64,000 nt of DNA from Tistrella mobilis KA081020-065 (GCF_000264455.2 NC_017956.1:479501-543500); one strand, 5' to 3'. Positions 38,079 through 47,645 are shown, numbered from the stretch's first letter. The notes: generated by a model from the letters alone, not told the origin. Numbers and translations are program-made.

Positions 38079-38740
38079 GAATTCTGCTCGCCGAAGACGA
38101 TGCCGAGCTTGCCGACCGGCTGAAGAAGGTGCTGGTCGAGGCGGGGTTCACGGTCGACATCGCCGCCGATGGGACGCTCGCCGAATATCTGGGCCAGACC
38201 GAAACCTATGATGCGGTGGTGCTGGATCTGGGCCTGCCGGGCATGAACGGGGTCAGCGTGCTGCAGCGCTGGCGCGAGGACGGGCTCGACATGCCGGTGC
38301 TGATCCTGACCGCACGCGGCCGCTGGTCGGAAAAACAGGCCGGCTTCCATGCCGGTGCCGACGACTACATGACCAAGCCCTTCGAGATGGGCGAGGTGGT
38401 GTTGCGCCTTCATGCCCTGATCCGCCGGGCTTCGGGCCATGCGGCGGCGGATCTGCGCTGCGGCTCGCTGGTGCTCGATACCCGCGCCGGCCGTTTCCGG
38501 ATCGACGGCGCCGGGCTCGACCTCACCGCCCAGGAATACCGGCTGCTCGCCTATTTGATGCACAATCAGGGCCGGGTGGTCGGCCGGAGCGAAATCGTCG
38601 AGCATGTCTATGAACGCGATGCCGATCCGGACTCCAACGTCGTCGACGTGCTGCTCGCCCGCATCCGCCGCAAGCTCGACCGGCCGCTGATCCGCACCGT
38701 GCGCGGCCGCGGCTGGGTGCTGGAGGCGGGCGCCAGTTGA
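38075..38740 (+). CDS. OmpR/PhoP-family response regulator
   Basis: 221 residues. The receiver domain has EDD at the acidic pocket, phosphoacceptor D51 in VVLDLGLPG and switch K in DYMTKPFE. The winged-helix effector ends TVRGRGWVLEA. It overlaps its neighbours on both sides (ATGA and TTGA). Likely binds the CGTTCA repeats upstream of its operon; that is an inference from position. Confidence 0.93.
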   Translation: MRILLAEDDAELADRLKKVLVEAGFTVDIAADGTLAEYLGQTETYDAVVLDLGLPGMNGVSVLQRWREDGLDMPVLILTARGRWSEKQAGFHAGADDYMTKPFEMGEVVLRLHALIRRASGHAAADLRCGSLVLDTRAGRFRIDGAGLDLTAQEYRLLAYLMHNQGRVVGRSEIVEHVYERDADPDSNVVDVLLARIRRKLDRPLIRTVRGRGWVLEAGAS

Positions 38741-40182
38741 GCGAGGATCCCGCCTCCGCACCCCCGCCCCGCCGCGCGGGATCGATCGCGCTCCGCCTGG
38801 CCGCGGCGGCCCTGGTTTCGACCCTGATCGCCGTCACCGCCGGCGGTTTTGCGCTCTCCCATGCCTTCCATCGCTCGGTCGAGGCGGCGTTCGATCAGCG
38901 GCTCGAAGCCTTGCACCGGGCGCTGGTCGCGGCGCTCAGGGTGGGGCGCGATGGCGCCATCGGTCTCGACCGCGGCCTCGGCGACCCGCGCTTCGACCAG
39001 ATCTTTTCGGGCTGGTACTGGCAGGTGGAAGAGGTCGGCCAGGAAGGCATGACCGACGAGGTGGTGCTCGCCTCGCGCTCGCTCTGGGATCAGACGCTGG
39101 ATGTCGCCGGCACCCCCGGCTCCGGCCCGGCCGCCGTCCGTCAGATCGTCGACGGGCCGACCGAAGGCGTGCCGCTGCGTCTGGTTGCCCGCACCATCAC
39201 GCTCCCCGATCATGACGGTCCGCTGGTGGTGGCGGTGGCGGCCGATGCGGCCGAAATCGGGCTGGAGACCCGGCGTTTCGACCGCTTGCTGATCCTGATG
39301 CTGGGCGGGCTGGTGCTGGTGGCGACGTTGCTGACGCTGGTTCAGCTGCGCTGGGGGCTGGCGCCGCTCCGGCGGCTCTCGGGCGATCTGGATGCGATCC
39401 GCGCCGGCCGGGCGGCCCGGCTCGACGAACAGCGCCCGCGCGAGGTGCTGCCGCTGGTCCGGGCGATGAACGGCGTGCTCGACCATGATGCCGAGGTGGT
39501 GCGCAGAGCCCGCGCCCAGGCGGGCAATCTCGCCCATGGGCTCAAGACCCCGCTGACCCTGCTCGCGGCCGACATCGCCGATCTGCCCGAGGAACGGCGC
39601 GCGGCAGCCCGCCGGCAGATCGACGCCATGCGGCTGATCGTCGAGCACCACCTGACCCGCGCCTCTGCCGCCGCCAATGCCGCGGTGATCGGGGCGCGGA
39701 CGCCGGTTGCGCCGGTTGCCGCCGACATTGCCCGCAGTCTGGAGCGGATGTTCGCCCGCCGCGATCCGCCCCTTGCCATCACCGTCGATCTGGCCCCGGA
39801 TCTCGAGTCTCGTGGCGACCTCGACTTCCGCGGCGAGCGTCAGGATCTGGAAGAGATCCTGGGCAATCTGATGGAGAACGCCTGCAAATGGGCCGCCGGC
39901 CGCGTCCGGGTGAGCGGCGCGGCAGCCGGCGACGACATGCTCCTGATCCTGATCGAGGATGACGGCCCGGGCCTGACCCCCGACCAGGCCCGGGCGGCCC
40001 TCCAGCGCGGGCGGCGGCTGGACGAGCGGGTGCCCGGATCGGGGCTCGGCCTGTCCATCGTCTCGGATGTGGTCGAGATCTATGGCGGCACGCTCGCGCT
40101 GACCGCGAGCGAGGAACTGGGCGGTCTCGCCACCCGGGTGACGCTGCCCCGGGCGGAAGAGACCGGCCGGCGCCGCCGTTGA
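38737..40182 (+). CDS. PhoQ-like sensor histidine kinase
   Basis: 481 residues. Two membrane helices (about 15-40 and 185-210) flank a periplasmic sensor of about 140 residues. HAMP region, then the phosphoacceptor H267 in NLAHGLKTPL, typical of the PhoQ group, and an ATPase domain (NLMENACKWA, DDGPGL, GSGLGLSIVSD). TTG at 38737 overlaps the regulator stop. The partner is the upstream response regulator. Confidence 0.92.
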   Translation: MSEDPASAPPPRRAGSIALRLAAAALVSTLIAVTAGGFALSHAFHRSVEAAFDQRLEALHRALVAALRVGRDGAIGLDRGLGDPRFDQIFSGWYWQVEEVGQEGMTDEVVLASRSLWDQTLDVAGTPGSGPAAVRQIVDGPTEGVPLRLVARTITLPDHDGPLVVAVAADAAEIGLETRRFDRLLILMLGGLVLVATLLTLVQLRWGLAPLRRLSGDLDAIRAGRAARLDEQRPREVLPLVRAMNGVLDHDAEVVRRARAQAGNLAHGLKTPLTLLAADIADLPEERRAAARRQIDAMRLIVEHHLTRASAAANAAVIGARTPVAPVAADIARSLERMFARRDPPLAITVDLAPDLESRGDLDFRGERQDLEEILGNLMENACKWAAGRVRVSGAAAGDDMLLILIEDDGPGLTPDQARAALQRGRRLDERVPGSGLGLSIVSDVVEIYGGTLALTASEELGGLATRVTLPRAEETGRRRR

Positions 40183-40194
40183 GGCGGGCTCCGC

Positions 40195-42414
40195 TCAGGC
40201 ACTGAGCGCTTTCAGCACCCGTTCCGGCAGGAAAGGATAGTGCCGAAGCCGCACCCCTCCGGTGAGCCGGGCCACAGCGTTGGCAATCGCCGGCCCGACC
40301 GGTGGCAGCCCGGCCTGACCCATGCCGCCGACGGGACTTCCCGCCATCGGGACCACGGCCACCTCGATGTCCGGGGCCTCGGACATGCGGATCACCCGGT
40401 AGGTGTCGAAATTCGTTTCCTGCACCTCGCCATCCACGACGTTGATCTGTTCGAACAGCGCCTGGCTGGTTCCGTTGGTGATCCCGACCATGATCATGGC
40501 TTCGATGTGGCGGGGCTGGATCGCCACCCCCGGATCGACCGCACACCAGACTTTGTGCACGCGGATCGCGCCGCTGGTCCGGTCGAGCGACACTTCCGCC
40601 ACCTGGGCGCAATGAGAGCCGAAGGCGTCGGAATAGGCGATGCCGAGTGCCCGGCCCTCCCGCGGGCGCGTCCAGCCCGACATGCGCGCGGCGGTCTCCA
40701 CGACATGGCGGGCGCGCGGCTGATCCCGCAGAAGCTCCAGCCGGAGATCAACGGGATCGATCTCTTTCGCGGCGGCGATTTCGTCGATGAAGCACTCGAC
40801 ACCGAACCGGGTGTAGCCGACCCCCACGGCGAACCAGAAGCCGACATCCAGACCGTTGTCCTGGCGCAGATAGTCGATTCGATGGGTCGGCAGGGCGTAG
40901 TTGACATGGGCGCCTTCGGTGACGACGTCGTCATGGCCGCCCTGGCGCTCGAACAGCTCGGGCATGGTCCGGGCGAAAATGGAATCGGCCGCGATCCGGT
41001 GGCGCCAGCCGACGATGTTTCCGTCGCGATCCAGCCCGGCCTGCAGGTGCTGTGCCGCGAGAGGCCGGTACTTGTCGTGGCGGATATCGTCTTCCCGGCT
41101 CCAGATCACCTTGACCGGGCGGCCCTCCACGTCTCGGGCGAGCGACACTGCGTCGAGGATGAAATCCGCCTCCGCCTTGCGGCCGAAGCCTCCGCCGAGC
41201 AGGGTGGTGTGCACCGTCACCTTGTCGGGCGTGGTGCCGATCACCCCGGCCGCAAAGTGCTGGGTGCCGGTCGGCCCCTGGGTCGGGGCCCAGATCTCCA
41301 CCCTGTCGCCCATGACCAGAGCCGTGGCGTTCATCGGCTCCATGGTCGCATGGGCCACATGGTCGCTCATGTAGTCGGCCTCGATCACCGTTGCCGCGCC
41401 GGCAATCGCGGACGCGGCATCGCCTTCTGAATATGCGGTCACGCCGTCCCGGCCGATATCCCCGGCGGTCATGCGGTAGTCTTCGATCAGTCTGTCGCTG
41501 GTGTAGCGACGCACCCGCGACGATGTGCTCCAGGTGACCTTGAGGAGGTCCTTGGCCCGTTTCGTCGCCTCCACCGTCTCACCGATGATCCCGACGCCGT
41601 AAGAGAGCGGCAGGATGCGTATGATCCCGGTCACGGCCCTGGCCTCCGCGTCGTCGATCGCCTCTGGCCGCTCGCCCTGGACGGGCGGGCGCAGCACGGC
41701 ACCGTACAGCATCTCCGGACGCTGGATGTCCATGCCATAGATCGCGCGGCCGTCGACTTTCGAGGGGACGTCGATGCGCAGAATGTCTCGTCTGCCGATA
41801 TAGCGCCACTGCCCGGCCGGCTTCAGATCGGCCGCCGTCGCCTGCGGGAGCGGATCGGGGAGCGTGGCGGTCGCGGCGATCTCCCCATAGCCGAGCTTTC
41901 GGCCGGATGGCCGGTGGACGACCTGGCCTGGTCCGGTGATCAGTTCGCTTGCCGGCACCCTGAGCAATCCGGCCGCGGAGGCCAGGATGATCTTGCGGGT
42001 CTGTGCGCCGGCCAGCCGGAGCAGATCGTAATAGCCACGTGTGGATTCGCTGCCGCCGGTGAGCTGGATGCCGTAGAAGCCGGGATTGCCGTATGTCTCC
42101 GCATCGGACGGGGCCTGGACGATGCGGACCCTGTCCCAATCGGCATCCATCTCTTCGGCGATCAGCAGCGGCAGCGTGGTCATGATGCCCTGGCCCATTT
42201 CCGAGGCGGGCGACATGATGCTCACGATCCCGTCGGCAGCGATGGTCACCCAGGCATTCGGTCGGAAGTCACCTGTCGCTGCCCGCGCCATGACGGCGCC
42301 CAGGGCCGGCCGCAGAAGGTCGCCGAACGCGACGCCGATGCCGAGGTTGCCGGCCGTGACCAGAAAGCTCCGCCGGGACATCGGGCGGACGTGCAGATGA
42401 CGTGTCTCATCCAT
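40195..42414 (-). CDS. iorB: Molybdenum hydroxylase large subunit (isoquinoline 1-oxidoreductase beta-like)
   Basis: 739 residues with a twin-arginine signal (SRRSFLVTAG), so the complex is probably periplasmic. Xanthine-oxidase-family molybdopterin domain: SEMGQGIMTTLP, TLLGGGFGRK, EPMNATALV and the C-terminal PVGGMGQAGLPPVGPA. At residue 700 the sequence has Gln where the catalytic Glu of the GxGE motif is expected. Partner of the 2Fe-2S protein encoded four bases upstream. The substrate may be an aldehyde or N-heterocycle; the native one is unknown. Confidence 0.88.
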   Translation of the reverse strand: MDETRHLHVRPMSRRSFLVTAGNLGIGVAFGDLLRPALGAVMARAATGDFRPNAWVTIAADGIVSIMSPASEMGQGIMTTLPLLIAEEMDADWDRVRIVQAPSDAETYGNPGFYGIQLTGGSESTRGYYDLLRLAGAQTRKIILASAAGLLRVPASELITGPGQVVHRPSGRKLGYGEIAATATLPDPLPQATAADLKPAGQWRYIGRRDILRIDVPSKVDGRAIYGMDIQRPEMLYGAVLRPPVQGERPEAIDDAEARAVTGIIRILPLSYGVGIIGETVEATKRAKDLLKVTWSTSSRVRRYTSDRLIEDYRMTAGDIGRDGVTAYSEGDAASAIAGAATVIEADYMSDHVAHATMEPMNATALVMGDRVEIWAPTQGPTGTQHFAAGVIGTTPDKVTVHTTLLGGGFGRKAEADFILDAVSLARDVEGRPVKVIWSREDDIRHDKYRPLAAQHLQAGLDRDGNIVGWRHRIAADSIFARTMPELFERQGGHDDVVTEGAHVNYALPTHRIDYLRQDNGLDVGFWFAVGVGYTRFGVECFIDEIAAAKEIDPVDLRLELLRDQPRARHVVETAARMSGWTRPREGRALGIAYSDAFGSHCAQVAEVSLDRTSGAIRVHKVWCAVDPGVAIQPRHIEAMIMVGITNGTSQALFEQINVVDGEVQETNFDTYRVIRMSEAPDIEVAVVPMAGSPVGGMGQAGLPPVGPAIANAVARLTGGVRLRHYPFLPERVLKALSA

Positions 42415-42417
42415 CGA

Positions 42418-42870
42418 TCATGCCTCCCGTGCAGCGCGCTGAATGGCGCTGATGATCCGCAGATAGGTGCCGCATCGACAGATGTTGCCGTCCATGTGCT
42501 CGACGATCTGGTCGCGTGTGGGATGTGCATTGCGTCGCAGAAGGGCTGCCGCCTGCATGATCTGTCCGGACTGGCAGTAGCCGCATTGCGGCACCTGTTC
42601 GGCGATCCAGGCCTTCTGCAGCGGATGGGAGGCGTCGGGGGACAGCCCCTCGATCGTCGTCACCTCGCGGCCCGCGACGTCTTCGAGCCAGGTTACGCAG
42701 GACCGTGCCGGCTCACCGTCGACATGAACGGTGCAGGCGCCGCATTGGGCGATCCCGCAGCCGAACCGGGTGCCGGTGAGCTTCAGATGCTCGCGGATCA
42801 CCCAGAGGAGCGACGTGTCCGGTGCGGCATCGACATCGACCGGGCGTCCGTTGATCGTGAATGCTGTCAT
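42418..42870 (-). CDS. iorA: Molybdenum hydroxylase 2Fe-2S subunit (IorA-like)
   Basis: 150 residues. The N-terminal plant-ferredoxin cluster is bound by CGIAQCGAC and a downstream Cys; the C-terminal cluster uses CGYCQSGQ and CRCGTY. It transfers electrons from the Mo site of the large subunit, probably to a cytochrome as no FAD subunit is present. GGAGAGG precedes ATG 42870. The pair is divergent from an AraC regulator. Confidence 0.93.
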   Translation of the reverse strand: MTAFTINGRPVDVDAAPDTSLLWVIREHLKLTGTRFGCGIAQCGACTVHVDGEPARSCVTWLEDVAGREVTTIEGLSPDASHPLQKAWIAEQVPQCGYCQSGQIMQAAALLRRNAHPTRDQIVEHMDGNICRCGTYLRIISAIQRAAREA

Positions 42871-43090
42871 CAAAGCCTCTCCTTTACGAAGCTCACCTCC
42901 GCAGCTGTCTTCACGATAGAAATCGAGGATGGGGCAGGCTATGCGCCCGAATCCGTTTTATCTGCGCAATCGTCCGAATGGCCCCGGAGCCAGAACAGGG
43001 GTGGCAGACCATGGAAATTCGCGGCCGGAACGATTAGCTTCGGTTCATCCCGATACTGGTACCCGGTCTTGATGAGTGTCCGGAGGACCC

Positions 43091-44044
43091 ATGGATCCGC
43101 TCTCGGATGTGCTGTCGATTCTGAAACCGCGCCGCCACATGTCTGCCGGCTTCGATGCGGGCGGCGACTGGTCGGTCAGATTCTCCGGTCAGGAGGGCAG
43201 CATCAAATGCGGTGCCGTCGTCTCCGGCGATTGCTGGCTGGCGGTCGATGGCGTGGCGGCACCATCCTGTCTGGCGGCCGGTGACGGCTTTCTGCTGCCT
43301 CGCGGGCGGCCCTTCATTCTGACGAGCGACCCCGCTTTGCCGCCGGTGGATGCCAAGCCCCTGATCGCCCATGCAAGGGATGGCGGGATCGTCACCTGCA
43401 ATGGCGGTGGGGATACGATGCTGATCAGCAGCCGGTTTTCGCTCGACGGCGACCATGCGGCGCTGTTGATGCGCCAACTGCCACCGGTCGTTCATCTCCG
43501 GAAAAGGGCGGATCGGGTGGCGCTGCGTTGGTGCGTCATGCAGATGATGCAGGAGTTGCAGGATCCCCGGCCGGGCGGCCTTCTGCTGCTCCAGCATCTT
43601 GCCCACATGATGCTGGTTCAGGCCCTGCGCCTGCATCTGTCGGAAAGGGGGGAGGGGGGTGTCGGATGGTTTGCCGCCCTGACCGACCGGCAGATCGGCA
43701 AGGCGGTCGCGGCGATACACGACGATCCCGGGCATCGCTGGACCTTGCCGGCGCTGGCGCAGTGTGCCGGCATGTCGCGATCGACCTTCGCGCAGCGGTT
43801 CAGGGACCTGGCCGGAATGGCGCCCATGGACTATGTGACGCGCTGGCGGATGCTGCTGGCGGGCGACCGGCTGGAGGCCGGGAGCGACCCCGTTTCCGTT
43901 ATTGCCCTGTCGCTGGGCTATGAATCGGAAAGCGCCTTCAGCACCGCCTTCAAGCGGGTCATGGGCTGTGCGCCCCGGCAATACGGGCGCCGCCGCAACG
44001 GCGAGCGCCCGTCGGATGACGATCTGCTGACGGCAACCAGTTAG
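43091..44044 (+). CDS. AraC-family regulator (cupin type)
   Basis: 317 residues. N-terminal cupin-like sensor (about 1-190) and C-terminal AraC helix-turn-helix pair (WTLPALAQCAGMSRSTFAQRF and PVSVIALSLGYESESAFSTAF). GGAGG lies just before ATG 43091. It is divergent from the molybdenum hydroxylase genes across a 220-base gap in which I saw no clear operator; it most likely controls them. Confidence 0.9.
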   Translation: MDPLSDVLSILKPRRHMSAGFDAGGDWSVRFSGQEGSIKCGAVVSGDCWLAVDGVAAPSCLAAGDGFLLPRGRPFILTSDPALPPVDAKPLIAHARDGGIVTCNGGGDTMLISSRFSLDGDHAALLMRQLPPVVHLRKRADRVALRWCVMQMMQELQDPRPGGLLLLQHLAHMMLVQALRLHLSERGEGGVGWFAALTDRQIGKAVAAIHDDPGHRWTLPALAQCAGMSRSTFAQRFRDLAGMAPMDYVTRWRMLLAGDRLEAGSDPVSVIALSLGYESESAFSTAFKRVMGCAPRQYGRRRNGERPSDDDLLTATS

Positions 44045-44047
44045 GGA

Positions 44048-45613
44048 TCAGACCAGCCGGTCGCGCCCGCTCCAGAAGCGGTCGCGGACCGCGCGTTTCA
44101 GGATCTTGCCCACCGGGCTGCGCGGCAGGGCCTCTTCGAACAGCACCGATTTGGGCGTCTTGACCGGGCCGAGCTTCGACCGGCAAAGGGCGATCAGCTC
44201 TTCCGCCGTGACCTCGGCGCCGGGAACGGGCTCGACCACCGCGGTCACGGCCTCGCCCCATTTCGGGTCGGGGACGCCGATCACGACGCAGTTCTGCACG
44301 GCGGCATGACCCTGGATCACGTTTTCGACCTCGGCCGAATAGACGTTGAAGCCGCCGGTGATGATCATGTCCTTCTTGCGGTCGACGATGTAGACGAAAC
44401 CATCCGCATCCATCCAGCCGACATCGCCGGTATGGTGCCAGCCGAACTGGCTGACTTCCGCCGTCGCCTCGGGGCGCTTGTGATAGCCGGCCATCACCAG
44501 ATCACCGCGGACCACGATCTCGCCCCGCTCACCCCGGGGCAGGACGTTGCCGTCGTCATCCATGATCTCGACCCGGGTCAGCAGGGTCGGGCGGCCGCAG
44601 GAAGCGAGGCGGTGGACGAGGGCGGGATCGGCTGCCGCCGCCGCATGCTCGGCGGGCGACAGGAAGGTGCAGAGCATCGGCGCTTCGGCCTGGCCATAGG
44701 TCTGGGCCATCACCGGGCCGAAAACCCTGATCGCCTCGGCAAGCTTGTCGGGCGCCATGGGCGAGGCGGCATAGATGAAATGGCGGAGCGAGCCGTAGTC
44801 GAAGTCGCGCAGCCGCGGATGGCCGAGCATGCCGTAGATCACGGTCGGCGGCAGGAACAGGTCGGTGACCTTCTCGCGGTCGATCGCCTCCATCACCTCC
44901 AGCGGATCGGCGCGCTCGATGATCACCACCCGGGCGCCGGCGGCAAGCGCCGGAAAAGCCATGGCGCCCGCGGCATGGGTCATCGGGGCCGCGACCAGAT
45001 AGACCGGCCGGTCGGCCGGCGGCATGGCGGCATGGGTGATGGCGATCAGGGCCGTCCACACCCCCTCGGTCAGCCGCACGGCCTTGGAGCGGCCGGTGGT
45101 ACCGCCGGTGGGGAAGAGGGCGGCCAGACGGTTCGGGTCGGGGCGGAGATCCGGGACCGGCAGCCCCTCCGCCTGGTTCAGCAGATCATCGAGCGACAGC
45201 ACACCGTCGAGCGGGCCGTCGATGCAGATCACGTCTTCGAGCGTCGGTACCGTCTCGCGGATCCGCGGCAGGTAGCCGGCGAAGCTTGAATGGATGAACA
45301 GCGTCCGGCAGTCGGCGGTGTCGAGAAAGTCGATATTGTCGTCGGCATGGCCGCGGGCATTGATCGGGGCCCAGACACCACCCGCCCTCACGCCGCCGAG
45401 CAGGCAGGCGAAGGCGAGCGCGTGATTGGGGCTCCAGACCGCGACGGTGCCGACCGCCGCCGGATCGCCGCCCGCCCGGGCGACCAGGGCGGCGGCGATC
45501 CGGCAGGTGAGGGTGCGGGCTTCGGTATAGGTGAGGCTGTGTCCGGCCGAGACCAGGGCCTCACGATCGGGAGCGATGGCCGCCCCCCGATCGAAAAAAT
45601 CGATGATGCGCAA
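44048..45613 (-). CDS. AMP-forming acyl-CoA synthetase/ligase
   Basis: 521 residues, ANL superfamily. Phosphate loop FPTGGTTGRSKAV, A5-like YGQAEAP, the Asp of HHTGDVGWMD, and the catalytic Lys near SPVGKILKR. It activates a carboxylic acid as an adenylate and CoA thioester. With the binding protein and MarR regulator next to it, it may handle an imported aromatic or medium-chain acid. Substrate not determinable. It is convergent with the AraC gene, three bases away. Confidence 0.9.
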   Translation of the reverse strand: MRIIDFFDRGAAIAPDREALVSAGHSLTYTEARTLTCRIAAALVARAGGDPAAVGTVAVWSPNHALAFACLLGGVRAGGVWAPINARGHADDNIDFLDTADCRTLFIHSSFAGYLPRIRETVPTLEDVICIDGPLDGVLSLDDLLNQAEGLPVPDLRPDPNRLAALFPTGGTTGRSKAVRLTEGVWTALIAITHAAMPPADRPVYLVAAPMTHAAGAMAFPALAAGARVVIIERADPLEVMEAIDREKVTDLFLPPTVIYGMLGHPRLRDFDYGSLRHFIYAASPMAPDKLAEAIRVFGPVMAQTYGQAEAPMLCTFLSPAEHAAAAADPALVHRLASCGRPTLLTRVEIMDDDGNVLPRGERGEIVVRGDLVMAGYHKRPEATAEVSQFGWHHTGDVGWMDADGFVYIVDRKKDMIITGGFNVYSAEVENVIQGHAAVQNCVVIGVPDPKWGEAVTAVVEPVPGAEVTAEELIALCRSKLGPVKTPKSVLFEEALPRSPVGKILKRAVRDRFWSGRDRLV

Positions 45614-45670
45614 GGGGCGGTTCCTTCCCGGTTTTTTATTGGGAGCCTGGTTCCTGTTGTGAAACCAGCA

Positions 45671-46900
45671 TCACTTGACCAGAGGGCAGCCACCCTTGTC
45701 GAGCGGGCGGAAGGCCTCGTCGCCCGGAATGGCGCGCACCACCTTGAACACGTCGCCGCGGGTCTTCGATTCCGACGACGGCTTCACCTCGGTCAGCAGC
45801 ATGTCGTGGATCATCAGCCCGTCGGCGCGGACCTTGCCGCCCTTCACGAACAGATCCTCGACCGGCATCTCGCGCATCTTGGCCGCGACCTGATCGCGGG
45901 CATCGGTGCCGGCGGCCTCGACGGCCTTCAGATAGTGGTTCACCGCCGAATAGACGCCGATCTGCAGCGAGGTCGGCCAGGTGCCGTGCAGCTTGGCGAA
46001 GCGCTCACCGAAAGCCTGGGTCTCGGCATTCAGGCTCGCCTCATAGCCGTTGATCGCGGTCAGGCCCTTGAGGTCGTCGGCGCCGATCGCGAGCACGTCG
46101 GTGTTGAAGAACAGCATGGCGACCATCTTCTGACCCGAGTCGGCGAGACCGAACTCCTTCGCCTGCTTGAGCGCGTTGACCGTGTCGCCGCCGGCATTGA
46201 TCAGCGCCACGGTGTTGGCGCCCGAGCCCTGGGCCTGCAGCAGGTAGGACGAGAAGTCCGGCGTGTTCAGCGGATGCTTGACCGAGCCCGCGATCTTGCC
46301 CCCGGCCTCGGTGATCGCCTTGGTCAGATCGCCGGCCAGAGCCTCGCCGAAGGCATAGTCGACCTGGACCAGGAACCAGTTGTCGCCGCCTTCCGCGACC
46401 GTCGCACGGCCCAGCGCATTGGCGACCGAATAGGTGTCGTAGCTCCACTGGAAGCCGTAGGGCGAGCAGGCCTCACCGGTGAATTTCGACACGCCGCCAC
46501 CCGAGGAGACCAGGATGCCGTCCTTGTTGCGGACGATTTCCTGCAGCGCCAGCAGCACGCCTGAATTGGGCACGTCGAAGATGGCGTCCACACCCTCGAC
46601 ATCCAGCCAGCGGTTCACGGTCGACGAGCCGATATCGGCCTTGTTCTGGTGGTCGGCCGAGACGATCTCGACGTCCTTGCCCAGCGCCTTGCCGCCGAAA
46701 TCCTCCACCGCCATGCGGGCCGCGACCACGGCGCCTTCGCCGGTGGCGTCGGAATAGGGGCCGGAGCGGTCGTTCAGGATGCCGATCTTCACGGCACCAT
46801 CGGCACCGGCCATGGCCGGGGCGGCGAGGGCGAGGCTGGCGGTGCTGGCGAGCAGGGCCGCGGCCATCAGGCGGGTCAGTGGGGTCTTGAGCGCGATCAT
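45671..46900 (-). CDS. Branched-chain amino acid/urea-type ABC substrate-binding protein (paralogue)
   Basis: 409 residues. Signal peptide with cleavage near AMAGAD; mature protein starts VKIGILNDRSGPYSDATG and has VSADHQNKADIG and DFSSYLLQAQGSGANT, closely paralleling the protein at 35026-36252. GGGAGG precedes ATG 46900. It has no transporter partners nearby but lies upstream of the acyl-CoA ligase on the same strand and divergent from a MarR regulator. In other bacteria such proteins feed aromatic acids to remote permeases. Confidence 0.9.
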   Translation of the reverse strand: MIALKTPLTRLMAAALLASTASLALAAPAMAGADGAVKIGILNDRSGPYSDATGEGAVVAARMAVEDFGGKALGKDVEIVSADHQNKADIGSSTVNRWLDVEGVDAIFDVPNSGVLLALQEIVRNKDGILVSSGGGVSKFTGEACSPYGFQWSYDTYSVANALGRATVAEGGDNWFLVQVDYAFGEALAGDLTKAITEAGGKIAGSVKHPLNTPDFSSYLLQAQGSGANTVALINAGGDTVNALKQAKEFGLADSGQKMVAMLFFNTDVLAIGADDLKGLTAINGYEASLNAETQAFGERFAKLHGTWPTSLQIGVYSAVNHYLKAVEAAGTDARDQVAAKMREMPVEDLFVKGGKVRADGLMIHDMLLTEVKPSSESKTRGDVFKVVRAIPGDEAFRPLDKGGCPLVK

Positions 46901-46992
46901 CCTTGGGATCCTCCCGGGGGTCGGTGGCCTCTGCGGTCTTGCATGCCGCATCGGTCGGTTCTGGATGAGAGACTATCAGCTGATCATAGTAA

Positions 46993-47007
46993 CACAATAT
47001 TATTGTG
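46993..47007. promoter_or_regulatory. Palindromic MarR-type operator
   Basis: CACAATA-T-TATTGTG, a perfect 15-base palindrome in an AT-rich patch between the divergent binding-protein and MarR genes. Size and symmetry fit MarR dimers; it probably controls both genes. Confidence 0.7.
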
Positions 47008-47089
47008 CTATTTGGTTTGAAACATGGCTCGCTTGACCCCGGCCCCTGGCGGGACGCAGGATGTTTCAAAGCCCCCAGCCGGAGCCCCG

Positions 47090-47638
47090 ATGTCAGACAC
47101 CCCGCGAGACCCGTCCAGCCCGGACCTGCCGAAGCGCGCGCCGCTCGGCGATCTGGCGGATGCGACCGCCGCCGCCCATCGGGTCGCGCAGCTGTTTTTC
47201 TTCGCCCATCGCGGCTTCACCGGCGATGCCGACAGCTTCCTGCGCGAGCACGGACTTGGCCGCGCCCATTACCGGGTGCTGTATTTCGCGGCCCGGCTGC
47301 CGGGGATCACGGTGGGGGAGCTGCTCGACATCCTGGGGATCACGGCGCAGGGCGTGGCCCGGGTGCTGAACCGGCTGCTCGATGACGGGCTGTTGCGCCA
47401 GGAGACCGACCGCGGCGACCGGCGGCGGCGGCGGCTCTATCTCACCGAGGCCGGCATCCGGATGGAGCGGGCCGCCTTTGCCTGTCAGGAAGCGGTGATT
47501 TCGGCCGCGATCCGCGCGGCGGGGCCGCGCCATGCCGATGATTTCTCGACCATCATGATGGCGCTGGCCCGGGCCGAAGACCGGCCGCTTCTGGCGCGGG
47601 TGATGGCGGCAACCGGGGAGGGTGACGGCGGCAGCTGA
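47090..47638 (+). CDS. MarR-family transcriptional regulator
   Basis: 182 residues. Winged helix with LPGITVGELLDILGITAQGVARVL and wing LRQETDRGDRRRRRLYLT, the MarR DNA-binding signature. ATG 47090 has GGAG upstream; a longer start at 47024 is possible. Together with the operator, ligase and binding protein it forms a self-contained uptake and activation module, perhaps induced by an acyl-CoA or aromatic acid. Confidence 0.9.
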   Translation: MSDTPRDPSSPDLPKRAPLGDLADATAAAHRVAQLFFFAHRGFTGDADSFLREHGLGRAHYRVLYFAARLPGITVGELLDILGITAQGVARVLNRLLDDGLLRQETDRGDRRRRRLYLTEAGIRMERAAFACQEAVISAAIRAAGPRHADDFSTIMMALARAEDRPLLARVMAATGEGDGGS

Positions 47639-47645
47639 GCGCCGG

